Of a DNA stretch of 13,415 nt, positions 1-6,651 are shown piece after piece. Positions within the stretch are counted from its first letter, which is position 1. Each line of letters begins with the position of its first letter. Under the pieces are notes generated by a model. The model worked only from the letters and a program-made list of their open reading frames with translations. It searched no databases and was not told the origin of the DNA. Origin of the DNA: Flavobacteriales bacterium UBA7382 (lineage in GTDB: Bacteria > Bacteroidota > Bacteroidia > Flavobacteriales_D > Sanyastnellaceae); the NCBI GenBank assembly GCA_002469765.1, contig DKNS01000021.1:20962-34376 (forward strand), read 5' to 3'. A program made the position numbers and the translations under genes.

Positions 1-428
1 TCGATGCGGTTGAGCTTGGGAATCCAATCCTCTGGGGGTTGGTTGGGGTGCCGTTCAAGGTCCAAGACGTCCCTCAATGCCTTGCTGGTGTCGGCCAACT
101 GACGCTCAAGTGTCATCGCTTCTGCAGATGTGCATGCTTGGTGACGGATCATGTTCCGCTCCAGCGCGTCAAGCAGAAGTTGAACGCCTTCTTTGATGCG
201 GGTCAACTGCTCGATGGTTTGACGCTCCTCATCCAACTTTGCGCGCTGAAGGGCGGTTTCGTTCAGCCGCATGGTGGCGTCTCGCACATGGAGAAATCGA
301 CGTTCCAATCGGGCAAGTTGGCCTGGTGGTGGTGCAGAGGTTTCGACAGTGGCATTGGTCTCCATGGAGGTCCACCAAGCCCACACTCCGCCCAACACAA
401 GGGCTGTGAAACTCGCAATCCACATCAT
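1..428 (-). CDS. Membrane-anchored coiled-coil protein (partial, C-terminus off the left edge)
   Basis: The minus frame is open from an ATG at 428 to the window edge, giving 142 residues without a stop. It starts MMWIASF. A single hydrophobic segment at about residues 3-19 (IASFTALVLGGVWAWW) is an uncleaved signal anchor. A short Pro-rich stretch follows (APPPG, 32-36), and then a long helical, charged region rich in Leu, Glu, Arg and Gln (about 37-125) that looks like coiled coil. The start lies 4 nt after the meaB stop, so the two are probably co-transcribed and perhaps coupled. A different ATG (434-436) overlaps the meaB stop but runs into TGA after three codons, so it is not the start. 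I do not recognise the family. The soluble part would face the periplasm or the cytoplasm depending on topology. The gene is real by position, codon pattern and architecture; its function is unknown. Confidence 0.7.
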   Translation of the reverse strand, partial: MMWIASFTALVLGGVWAWWTSMETNATVETSAPPPGQLARLERRFLHVRDATMRLNETALQRAKLDEERQTIEQLTRIKEGVQLLLDALERNMIRHQACTSAEAMTLERQLADTSKALRDVLDLERHPNQPPEDWIPKLNRI

Positions 429-432
429 GACA

Positions 433-1458
433 TCATGAGGATTGTCTCCTGTTGACGGGTGGGCGAAGCACGTTGGACACCCATTGACGTGCTGCAGAAA
501 ACGGCCCTTCTGAACCTGCAACCACCCGTGCCTCTTGCTTGTCCCAGAGGCTTTGGTGGCTTTGCATGTGTTGTTCAACCAAAAGTTGTCGGGCGTGGCG
601 GTGCATGGCAGTGAGCCTCTGGGAGGCGCGCTGATGTGCCCACCAACCGCTTTCAACCCAGCTGTTTCGAAGCTCCTGAACTTTATCCCAGAGGGTTTCA
701 ATGCCTTCTCCAGTCAGACTGGAAGCCAGCACCACGTGGGCTGGAGTGCCAGATGGTGGCAATGGCAAGAGGTGCAAAGCTTGGGAATACGCGGTGGCCG
801 TAAGTTGACATGCTTTGATTTGATCGCCGTCGCATTTGTGCACAAGAAGGATGTCGCACATCTCGACCACGCCACGCTTGATGCCTTGCACGTCGTCGCC
901 GGCCCCTCCAATCAAGGTCAGCACGAACACGTCGACCATATCACGCACAGTGACTTCGCTTTGGCCGACGCCCACGGTTTCCACTAAAATTAGGTCAAAG
1001 CCGGCCGCTTCACAGAGCTGGATGGCTTCGGAGGTCGCTCTGGTGACGCCGCCCAAAGTGCCCGAGGCGGAGGAGGGCCTGACGAAAGCGTTAGGATGCA
1101 TTGACAGGCTCTGCATGCGGGTCTTGTCGCCGAGAAGCGAGCCTTTGGTCCGAGTGGAGGATGGGTCGACGGCAAGCACCGCCACGCGGTGACCCCGGTC
1201 GATGGCGTCCATGCCGAGCCGCTCGATCAATGTGCTTTTGCCTGCCCCAGGGATGCCCGTGATGCCCAGCCGGTGAGTGATGCGGTCTGGGCGGTGCGTG
1301 CGACGAAGAAGCTCTTCGTTCCGGGCTTGGTGCTCAGGCAACGTGCTCTCCACCCAAGTGATGGCCTGGGCAAGTGCCTCGCGTTTGCCTGCCAACACAG
1401 CCTTGGCCAGCGATTCAGCCGTCCATGTGGAAACTCCATGGATGGAAGATTTTGCCAT
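433..1458 (-). CDS. meaB: MeaB/ArgK-type GTPase, methylmalonyl-CoA mutase chaperone
   Basis: This is a 341-residue cytoplasmic P-loop GTPase of the MeaB (ArgK/YgfD) family. Family members bind adenosylcobalamin-dependent methylmalonyl-CoA mutase, gate cofactor loading and protect the enzyme from inactivation. Visible motifs, counted from this start, are the Walker A GIPGAGKST (68-76), VDPSSTRTKGSLLGDKTRM (97 onward), the DxxxxETVGVGQSE block (155-168) and AGDDVQGIKRG (186-196). The G4 motif, normally NKxD, reads HKCD here (207-210). The frame is open upstream to 1629, but family members begin close to MAKSSIHG, and the upstream extension (His-rich, Arg/Pro-rich) overlaps the divergent gene's start, so the ATG at 1458 was chosen. 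Length fits the family. No mutase gene is in the window. A 16-nt inverted repeat sits directly before the ATG. Confidence 0.93.
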   Translation of the reverse strand: MAKSSIHGVSTWTAESLAKAVLAGKREALAQAITWVESTLPEHQARNEELLRRTHRPDRITHRLGITGIPGAGKSTLIERLGMDAIDRGHRVAVLAVDPSSTRTKGSLLGDKTRMQSLSMHPNAFVRPSSASGTLGGVTRATSEAIQLCEAAGFDLILVETVGVGQSEVTVRDMVDVFVLTLIGGAGDDVQGIKRGVVEMCDILLVHKCDGDQIKACQLTATAYSQALHLLPLPPSGTPAHVVLASSLTGEGIETLWDKVQELRNSWVESGWWAHQRASQRLTAMHRHARQLLVEQHMQSHQSLWDKQEARVVAGSEGPFSAARQWVSNVLRPPVNRRQSS

Positions 1459-1461
1459 GCG

Positions 1462-1477
1462 ACGGGCGCGTGCCCGT
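1462..1477. repeat. Perfect inverted repeat just upstream of the meaB start
   Basis: ACGGGC-GCGT-GCCCGT is a 6-bp perfect stem with a 4-nt centre. It ends 3 nt before the meaB ATG (1458) on the minus strand. In a meaB transcript it would form a GC-rich hairpin at the ribosome entry site. It could dampen initiation or be an operator. It could also be chance in GC-rich DNA. Confidence 0.4.
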
Positions 1478-1527
1478 GGGTCAGATGAGGCTTTGTCGGT
1501 CACGTTCGGAAGATACGTGAAAGAAGA

Positions 1528-1558
1528 GGGGGGGGAAGCCCGACAGGCGCGTACTTTG
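1528..1558 (+). promoter_or_regulatory. Putative promoter of the 1564 gene: G8 tract plus TACTTTG box
   Basis: TACTTTG at 1552-1558 resembles the Bacteroidota -7 box TAnnTTTG with one base fewer in the spacer, and ends 5 nt before the ATG. A run of eight G (1528-1535) lies 16 nt upstream of the box, about where the -33 element should be. No TTG is seen there. Transcription would start at or next to the ATG. Confidence 0.45.
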
Positions 1559-1563
1559 TAGAC

Positions 1564-2310
1564 ATGCGTCACAAATTCATGACCGTGGTGGTGGTGTGGC
1601 TTGTGGGAGTTTGTGCCTGTTGGGCACAACCACCCTCGGACACCACGTGGGTCGTCTCTGGATCGGTGTCTGGCGAAGGTGGCCGTTGGATCCCTTCGTC
1701 CATGGTGGTCAACCGCCGGAGCAGCGCAGGTGAGTTTGTCGGCCAGGACATGGAGTTCTTGGTCTTAGTGCAACAGGGAGACACGCTGGTGTTTGGGGCG
1801 GTGGGGTACCACAGCGTTGAAAAGGTGGTCAAGACGCCTTCGAGGCTGGACGTGCAGCTGAGAATCCTCCAAGTGGAGGTGGGTACGGCCGAGGTGATCG
1901 CCCCAAGAACGCTTCAGGAAATTGTGCGAGACATCCAGGCACTTGGGTACAACGAAGAGGATTTTCGGCTGTCGGGGGTGAACGCCATGCAAAGCCCCAT
2001 CACCTTTTTGTATGAATCGTTTTCCCGCCAAGCCATCAGCAAGCGCCTTGTGGAGCAATTGGAGAACGACGACCGCAGAAGGGCGCTGCTCCAGGAGCTC
2101 TTCACGAAGTATGTGGACTACGACATTGTCGAGCTGGAACCTTGGGAGTTCGAGTCATTCGCCCGCTTCTGTGACCCTGGGGACGAACAGTTGAAGCGAT
2201 GGTCTCAATACGAGTTCATTCAATACGTGAAGCAGAGGTATCAGGTCTTCCGAATGATGCCCAGGACCATGCCCGCCGAGGACATGGACTACCATTTGGA
2301 CGAAGACTGA
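1564..2310 (+). CDS. Secreted protein with carboxypeptidase-regulatory-like N-terminal domain
   Basis: This is a 248-residue protein with a signal peptide. The N-terminus is MRHKF, the hydrophobic core is residues 7-19, and the likely cleavage is after CWA (21) before QPPSD. A lipobox reading (VCAC, 16-19) is possible but poor. Residues about 29-105 (VVSGSVSGEGGRWIPSSMVV, then GDTLVFGAVGYHSVEKVV) have the beta-strand spacing of the carboxypeptidase regulatory-like domain common in Bacteroidota surface proteins: a modified G-V-D-EG-G start and the TLVFS-x-GY signature. The C-terminal half (about 115-248) is helical and acidic and is seen in Bacteroidota proteins of unknown function. No catalytic motif is visible. 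It is divergent from meaB and converges on the membrane gene at 2337-2642 with a 26-nt gap. Function is unknown; a cell-envelope location is likely. Start and reading frame are well supported by the signal peptide and the promoter box. Confidence 0.85.
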   Translation: MRHKFMTVVVVWLVGVCACWAQPPSDTTWVVSGSVSGEGGRWIPSSMVVNRRSSAGEFVGQDMEFLVLVQQGDTLVFGAVGYHSVEKVVKTPSRLDVQLRILQVEVGTAEVIAPRTLQEIVRDIQALGYNEEDFRLSGVNAMQSPITFLYESFSRQAISKRLVEQLENDDRRRALLQELFTKYVDYDIVELEPWEFESFARFCDPGDEQLKRWSQYEFIQYVKQRYQVFRMMPRTMPAEDMDYHLDED

Positions 2311-2336
2311 GGCGGACAACCACCTTTGCGTGGAGG

Positions 2337-2642
2337 TCAATCCACCAAGTAGCTCAGGTGGAGGTAAAGGATGAACCACTTGAACAGCATGCCTGTGAGG
2401 CAAATGCCCACGGCGGCCACCCTGGGCACCTGCCAACGTGAGGCGATTTGGTCAAACCTGATCACCAAGTCCACAAACAAGACCATCACCGCGATGAGTT
2501 CGAAGATGTTTAGAATCGACTGAACCTCCACCAGCACCTCTGCAAGGGCACGTGCTTGGCCTCGAAAATTGGCCGTGAAAAACACCACATTGTAGCCCAA
2601 GAGGAGGCCCAGAACACCTTGAAGGATGCGGTTGTTTTCCAT
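2337..2642 (-). CDS. Small integral membrane protein, three predicted helices
   Basis: This is a 101-residue, strongly hydrophobic protein. Predicted transmembrane segments are at about 5-24 (ILQGVLGLLLGYNVVFFTA), 44-62 (LNIFELIAVMVLFVDLVI) and 75-97 (AAVGICLTGMLFKWFILYL). A polar loop, FRGQAR, follows helix 1, and IRFDQIASRWQ follows helix 2. I do not recognise a family and see no catalytic motif. It is a monocistronic gene: it has its own perfect -7 box 4 nt before the ATG, and its stop faces the stop of the 1564-2310 gene. No terminator hairpin is seen in the 26-nt gap. The hydrophobic pattern and promoter make it very likely real; its function is unknown. Confidence 0.75.
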   Translation of the reverse strand: MENNRILQGVLGLLLGYNVVFFTANFRGQARALAEVLVEVQSILNIFELIAVMVLFVDLVIRFDQIASRWQVPRVAAVGICLTGMLFKWFILYLHLSYLVD

Positions 2643-2646
2643 GCAT

Positions 2647-2654
2647 CAAAAGTA
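2647..2654 (-). promoter_or_regulatory. -7 box TACTTTTG of the small membrane protein gene
   Basis: On the minus strand TACTTTTG matches the Bacteroidota -7 consensus TAnnTTTG exactly. It ends 4 nt before the ATG at 2642. The nearest TTG upstream lies 26 nt away, too far for a confident -33 element. A transcript starting at the usual distance would have almost no 5' leader. Confidence 0.6.
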
Positions 2655-2688
2655 CACGGCCCGTTGTTTGAAAGCCGCACCAAAAGGC

Positions 2689-2718
2689 TTGACTTTCTGC
2701 ATCCACGCCTCCAACTTG
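2689..2718 (+). promoter_or_regulatory. Putative promoter of the small lipoprotein gene
   Basis: TTGAC starting at 2689 could be the -33 element. After a 20-nt spacer comes CAACTTG (2712-2718), a weak version of TAnnTTTG, ending 5 nt before the ATG. The spacer length is in the normal 17-23 range. It fires away from the TACTTTTG box of the neighbouring gene, so the 81-nt gap is a divergent double promoter. Confidence 0.4.
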
Positions 2719-2723
2719 CATTT

Positions 2724-2864
2724 ATGAAATTTCGATTTGCATCGGCGTTTGGCTGGCTCATAGGAGCTGCGCTTTTGGCAGCCACTCTGGCTTCTTGTGC
2801 TCCTCAAGCGGAGACCTGCAGCGCCTACCAACAGGTGCAGCCTGAAGCGCACCCTGCGCGCTAA
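2724..2864 (+). CDS. Small lipoprotein (46 residues)
   Basis: This is a 46-residue protein beginning MKFRFASAFGW. It has a short basic N-terminus, a hydrophobic core (residues 8-21) and a textbook lipobox L22-A23-S24-C25, so Cys25 should be lipidated by signal peptidase II processing. The mature peptide is only 22 residues (CAPQAETCSAYQQ onward), with a second Cys at position 32. The frame is open further upstream, to 2556, but that part would overlap the membrane gene on the other strand and has no signal features. The start at 2724 is set by the signal peptide and the promoter-like sequence before it. The stop is 8 nt from the convergent MBOAT stop. It has no recognised family. A role as an envelope lipoprotein is inferred only from the signal. 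Confidence 0.68.
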   Translation: MKFRFASAFGWLIGAALLAATLASCAPQAETCSAYQQVQPEAHPAR

Positions 2865-2872
2865 GCAAGGGT

Positions 2873-4501
2873 TCAGAACTGCCAGTAAATGAAAGGCCGG
2901 CTTTGGTCTTGCTGAACCCAAACCGCCAGGACGGCGCACGCCATCCAAAGCATCCAGTACGCCCACAAGGGCCACTTTTGAACGATGGCCTCCCAGGTTG
3001 TCCGCGCCGAGATGGGCATGAGGTGAAGGAAGTAACCCAAGACCATGAGTCCCAATGCCACCCACGTGGTGGGGTCCACTGTGAATTCTTCGACTGACAA
3101 AGAAGGTGAAGTCAAGTTGAACCACATCGTCAAGGCTGTGCTCCACGCTTCCTGAGGCTGGAATGCATCCCCCCCTTGGTTCCAAAACACCAAGCTCCCA
3201 GCCCGAAACCAAATTCGGCTGAGGACCACCACATGGAAGGTGAAAAGCCAGCCCAACCCTCGTTGCCAACGGGTGCGGGTGGGAGGAGCAAATACAATCC
3301 AAGCCACCAAGGCGATGCCGTTGATGGCGCCCCACGTCACGAAGTTGACATGGGCCCCGTGCCACAACCCACCGAGCAGCATGACCAACAACACATTCGT
3401 TGCGGTTGCTCCGCGGGTTTGGGCTGTGGCGGACATGAGGCCCCACGCGGCCGCCAACAACGCGAGGCCAGAAAGCACGAGCCAGCCTCCAAATGATCCC
3501 CAACTTATCCCTGTCCAGGCGACCATCCCCGACAAGAACAGCCACGTGACCATGGAAAACCTTCGGTTGCCACCAAGTGGAATGTAGACGTAGTCTCGCC
3601 ACCATTGGGAGAGGCTCATGTGCCAACGTCGCCAAAAGTCACCGGGTGACGTGGCACGGTAGGGGAAGTTGAAGTTTCGAGGCAAGCGAATCCCCAGAAG
3701 CCCAGCCATGCCTTGGGCCATGTCGGTGTAACCACTGAAGTCCGCGTACACCTGCAGACTGTAGCCGTAAAGCGCCAACAAGACCCATGCCTTGGGCGTC
3801 ACACTGGGGTCGTCAAAGGCGGGGTCCACCAACCAAGTGCCCACGACATCGCCAAGCAGCACCTTCTTCAGCATGCCCTGAATGAGCAGCAGCAAAAAAG
3901 GTTTGAGGGCATGGGGCGCATTGTTCCAGGTCGGGGAGGCGAGCTGAGGCAAAAATGCCGCGGCCCGCACGATGGGCCCCGCCACGAGTTGGGGAAAAAA
4001 AGTAAGGTAGGTCGCAAACGACAGCAAATCTGGAGGTGTGGCCAGCGTGCGTCGGTGCACGTCCACCAGGAAACTGATGGCTTGGAATGTGAAAAACGAG
4101 ATGCCCAGCGGCAGCATCCACGCATCCAGCCTGAATGTTCCAGAGGCCAGCAGCCCAAGTTCGAATGTGTCGTCGATGAAGAAGGCATACTTGAATGCCG
4201 CAAGGCCCAGGACGTTGAAGCTCACCCCAAGTGCGGTCGTCCAAGCGCGCAAAGGTCCCTCTTGCCTGTGGATGAGCTGTCCAAGGGCGTGGTTGAGCAG
4301 CACCGAAGTGGCCAAGATCATGGCGCAGGGTGCCGCAGCCATGAGGTAGAACCCGATGCTGAACGTCAGCAGCAATACGCTTCGAAGACGAACAGCACCA
4401 TTCCGAGAAAACGAGGAGCTCGCCCCGTTCAGCCATGTTGCAGCCATGAATGCACATGCGAACAACATCCAAAATTCCCACGACGTAAACGACATGGTCA
4501 T
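2873..4501 (-). CDS. MBOAT-family membrane O-acyltransferase (AlgI/DltB-like)
   Basis: This is a 542-residue polytopic membrane protein, the usual length for bacterial MBOAT enzymes such as AlgI. These move acyl groups, typically acetyl, across or onto extracytoplasmic polymers. Visible signatures are GISFFTFQAISFLVDVHRR (133-151), TFFPQLVAGPIVRA (167-180), YADFSGYTDMAQGMAGLLGI (252-271), FNFPYRATSPGDFWRRWHMSLSQWWRDYVYIPLGGNRR (277-314) and the catalytic GGLWHGAHVNFVTWGAING (377-395), where His381 is the expected active-site histidine. The end PFIYWQF is a common tail of Bacteroidota members. The start overlaps the SGNH gene stop by ATGA (4498-4501), a sign of coupling; a second Met two codons on is also possible. 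No intact terminator is seen before the convergent lipoprotein gene. The polymer acylated cannot be told from the sequence. Confidence 0.94.
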   Translation of the reverse strand: MTMSFTSWEFWMLFACAFMAATWLNGASSSFSRNGAVRLRSVLLLTFSIGFYLMAAAPCAMILATSVLLNHALGQLIHRQEGPLRAWTTALGVSFNVLGLAAFKYAFFIDDTFELGLLASGTFRLDAWMLPLGISFFTFQAISFLVDVHRRTLATPPDLLSFATYLTFFPQLVAGPIVRAAAFLPQLASPTWNNAPHALKPFLLLLIQGMLKKVLLGDVVGTWLVDPAFDDPSVTPKAWVLLALYGYSLQVYADFSGYTDMAQGMAGLLGIRLPRNFNFPYRATSPGDFWRRWHMSLSQWWRDYVYIPLGGNRRFSMVTWLFLSGMVAWTGISWGSFGGWLVLSGLALLAAAWGLMSATAQTRGATATNVLLVMLLGGLWHGAHVNFVTWGAINGIALVAWIVFAPPTRTRWQRGLGWLFTFHVVVLSRIWFRAGSLVFWNQGGDAFQPQEAWSTALTMWFNLTSPSLSVEEFTVDPTTWVALGLMVLGYFLHLMPISARTTWEAIVQKWPLWAYWMLWMACAVLAVWVQQDQSRPFIYWQF

Positions 4502-5811
4502 GGCGCAATCAATTTGGCGGGTTCAACACGTTGGTTGACCCACAAAGCGCGTTCGTGGGAAAGCGCTTGGATGAGCCTTCGGGCGGTCTCCTGGGCCCCA
4601 CGAACTGAGAAGTGGATGTGGTCGTTTCCGGCCCACCTGTGGTCCACCCAGCGCCTCATTGCACCTGGACCGCCCATGACGGCTTGCAGGTCCCAATGCA
4701 GCGCGTGGTTGGCCAGGGCCACGTCTTTCAAGGCCGTCACTGTGTGCTGGAGTCCTGGATACATGTCTGGATCATCGCCCATGTCTGAAGGGCCAATGAA
4801 GAGGATCGGCACCCCAGGCCATTGGGTTTGGATATGTCGGATGTTTTGGCCCACTTTCTGTGCATAGCGCTTCGCAGCGCGCTCGCCGGTGATGGAGGGC
4901 ACAGCATTGCCTCCGAATTGCAAGATGACAAGCGCGGGGTTGGTGAGTTGTTGCAGCGCGTCCCAATCGGAATTTGGCACATCGTCAAACAAGGTGCCTG
5001 AGCCTCCTCGCATGGACAAGTTGTGGACGTACACGCCAGGGCCCGACGTGAGGTTGGCCCCCATCACTGTGGCGCCTGAACTGAACCAAGTTCTGCCCGC
5101 CATGCCTTCCGGGTGCGACCATCGAAGGAAAGGCGACGTCTTTAGTGGGGTGACGTCCGTCGGTGGGGTGACGTCCCAGTGGCCTTCGCCTTCTTGCCAG
5201 ATCGACATGTCCGACCACGTTTGGCAGTGCATGGGGGCATTGGGATTGCGTCGGATGGTCCAAGTCGCCGCCGAGTCGAATCGGTTCAACGCAACAAAGG
5301 GCAACCTTCTGGCTTGGGCTTCTCGACGCGGCCCAAACCCAGCCTCCCTTCGCACTTCTCCGCGTGTGGATTGCCGAACGGCGAAGGTGGGGGCCGGTGA
5401 CAGTGGCAAAACCCATCCGGCGCCTTCTCCACCGTGCGCGTTCTGGAAGTGCTCTCTCAGCGCCCCTGTGATGCGGTCGCCTTCAATTTGGCTGTCCCCC
5501 CAATGATACACGTCGACCTGCATCCGATCGGCCAGTTCGAGTTGCTGAAAGAATGTCCCCAATTGAAACCAGGCGCGTGCCGACCCTGCGATTTTCCAGG
5601 AGGCAGGCAACCTCACCGAATCCAGCCTTCCTATTTCGACATCTGGGCTCAAAGGGACCGACAGGGGCAGGCCGACAGGCAGCTCAAGGGCTTGGACAGG
5701 CTTGGAGGACATGGGCACCATTCTTGCGATGGGTTTGGCAAAGAAGCGCCAGGGTGGGTCAGGCATCCAAGTGTCCAAGGTCACCCACACGGCCAAAAAA
5801 CTCCCCCACAT
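4498..5811 (-). CDS. SGNH/GDSL-type hydrolase, membrane anchored
   Basis: This is a 437-residue protein from the ATG at 5811. The N-terminus has one hydrophobic segment (about residues 1-14) that would anchor it with the catalytic domain outside the cytoplasm. SGNH blocks, in this numbering, are HWGDSQIEGD with nucleophile Ser107 (block I GDS, 105-107), a Gly-rich stretch MRGGSG (267-272), LQFGGN with oxyanion Asn302 (block III), and DHIH with Asp397 and His400 (block V). So the catalytic set is complete. The frame is open to 5907, but that would overlap the LysM domain of the preceding gene by 73 nt, so the internal ATG 23 nt after that gene's stop was preferred. Lying between a LysM gene and an MBOAT gene, it is probably an O-acyl transferase or esterase acting on a surface polymer, as in AlgI/AlgX-like pairs. 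This is inferred from context. Confidence 0.9.
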   Translation of the reverse strand: MWGSFLAVWVTLDTWMPDPPWRFFAKPIARMVPMSSKPVQALELPVGLPLSVPLSPDVEIGRLDSVRLPASWKIAGSARAWFQLGTFFQQLELADRMQVDVYHWGDSQIEGDRITGALREHFQNAHGGEGAGWVLPLSPAPTFAVRQSTRGEVRREAGFGPRREAQARRLPFVALNRFDSAATWTIRRNPNAPMHCQTWSDMSIWQEGEGHWDVTPPTDVTPLKTSPFLRWSHPEGMAGRTWFSSGATVMGANLTSGPGVYVHNLSMRGGSGTLFDDVPNSDWDALQQLTNPALVILQFGGNAVPSITGERAAKRYAQKVGQNIRHIQTQWPGVPILFIGPSDMGDDPDMYPGLQHTVTALKDVALANHALHWDLQAVMGGPGAMRRWVDHRWAGNDHIHFSVRGAQETARRLIQALSHERALWVNQRVEPAKLIAP

Positions 5812-5834
5812 CAGGCCCCATGGTGCCCAGGATT

Positions 5835-6488
5835 TCACGGGGAAGGAATTCGGAGGTGCATGCCGGGTTGGAGGTTGTCCCAGACGCCATTCCATTGGCC
5901 CAAACATGTCGGATTCACCAGGTGGAGCCTTGAGATGCTGTACACTGTTTCGCCGGGCTGGACGACGTGAACGGCGGGCAAGTCCAAGTTCTCGAGCAGC
6001 CGCACGCCCGTCCGGACTCGTTCTGCCGACAGGTTCAGTGACCCGAATGCCAGAGCCGACGTTAGGGCACCTTCGGGTGAGTCGGCGTCTTCGAGGCTGG
6101 ACCAGAATTGGGCAGGTACTTCAGGGCACCCGCATGGCACGTTGCTGCCACACACGGGCGTTTCGAATACCAACGCTGGGAGCCACCGTGCGCTGGCAGG
6201 CAGGTCTTTCGTGGCAACCGAGGCCTGCCAGGTTGTCAAGCAAGGGGACGCTCTCATCCACAACTCTTGCACCTCCTTGAAATTGTCTTCCCGCCAAAAC
6301 GCCATGGCCTGACGGGCATCTGGCCAGGTGGATTCCCAGACCAACTCCCATGCATCTGGCAAACGAATGTCTGTGTTGAACCCCAACGGCGCCTCGGGGC
6401 AAGGCGATTGAGCCATCATGGAGCATGGAGCGCCCAACACAAGTGCCAAGCTCATTGCGATCCATCGAGATGTTGGGGCGGACTCCAT
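5835..6488 (-). CDS. Secreted LysM-domain protein
   Basis: This is a 217-residue protein from the ATG at 6488. It has a signal peptide (hydrophobic core about 9-24, likely cleavage after MMA, 26). The middle (about 30-165) is Trp/Cys-containing without a domain I can name: Cys at 30, 83, 113, 119 and 121. The C-terminus is a single LysM domain (about 173-215), with VVQPGETVYSISRLHLV, an NP-x-C and WDNLQPGMHLRIP. LysM domains bind N-acetylglucosamine-containing polymers, usually peptidoglycan. The frame runs a little further upstream with a TTG start (6497), but that TTG lies inside the -7 box, so ATG 6488 is better. It is the first gene of a three-gene minus-strand operon with SGNH and MBOAT genes and probably places that module at the wall. 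Confidence 0.85.
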   Translation of the reverse strand: MESAPTSRWIAMSLALVLGAPCSMMAQSPCPEAPLGFNTDIRLPDAWELVWESTWPDARQAMAFWREDNFKEVQELWMRASPCLTTWQASVATKDLPASARWLPALVFETPVCGSNVPCGCPEVPAQFWSSLEDADSPEGALTSALAFGSLNLSAERVRTGVRLLENLDLPAVHVVQPGETVYSISRLHLVNPTCLGQWNGVWDNLQPGMHLRIPSP

Positions 6489-6494
6489 GCCCTT

Positions 6495-6502
6495 CAAAAA
6501 TA
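6495..6502 (-). promoter_or_regulatory. -7 box TATTTTTG of the LysM-SGNH-MBOAT operon
   Basis: TATTTTTG on the minus strand is an exact TAnnTTTG match, ending 6 nt before the LysM ATG at 6488. A TTGAC (5' end at 6530) lies 25 nt upstream of the box, slightly beyond the usual 17-23 spacing, so the -33 element is uncertain. Predicted transcription start is at or very near the ATG. Confidence 0.6.
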
Positions 6503-6606
6503 CCCGAGGACTTCAAGTGGACTTGGTCAACAGACGTGAGGTTCTGCACCATGGGGGCGAATTTCTCCAACCAGGGTTTGCATGTGTTGTTGTTTTTATG
6601 TAAATT

Positions 6607-6637
6607 AAAAAAGAGGTCAAGGGCGAGAGCCGACCTC
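6607..6637 (-). terminator. Possible minus-strand terminator hairpin
   Basis: Read on the minus strand, the first hairpin (GAGGTC/GACCTC, 6613-6637) is followed by six T (6612-6607), the form of an intrinsic terminator. There is no minus-strand gene directly upstream, so it may insulate the LysM operon from antisense transcripts, or its A-tract may simply be the 5' end of a plus-strand RNA. Confidence 0.4.
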
Positions 6638-6651
6638 GTTGTGAATCGTAG

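Noticed and set aside
1459..1629. 57-residue N-terminal extension of meaB with a His cluster
   Set aside because: It overlaps the divergent gene's signal peptide region, has shadow-like composition, and the family starts at the ATG at 1458.
2877..2905. Possible hairpin AAAGCCGGCCTTT near the MBOAT stop as terminator
   Set aside because: It is inside the coding end of the MBOAT gene, has no T-run, and has almost no loop.
2646..3635. 329-codon minus-strand ORF in another frame
   Set aside because: It overlaps the MBOAT gene on the same strand in a different frame and crosses the lipoprotein gene; no domain is seen.
3713..4867. 384-codon plus-strand ORF
   Set aside because: It is antisense to the MBOAT and SGNH genes, spans their junction, and has no recognisable domain.
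5812..5907. 32-residue N-terminal extension of the SGNH protein
   Set aside because: It would overlap the clear LysM domain of the upstream gene by 73 nt; the internal ATG gives a clean signal anchor.
6418..6603. Small plus-strand ORFs around 6418-6859
   Set aside because: They cross the LysM gene, the hairpin region and the SRPBCC gene in wrong frames, with no signal or domain.
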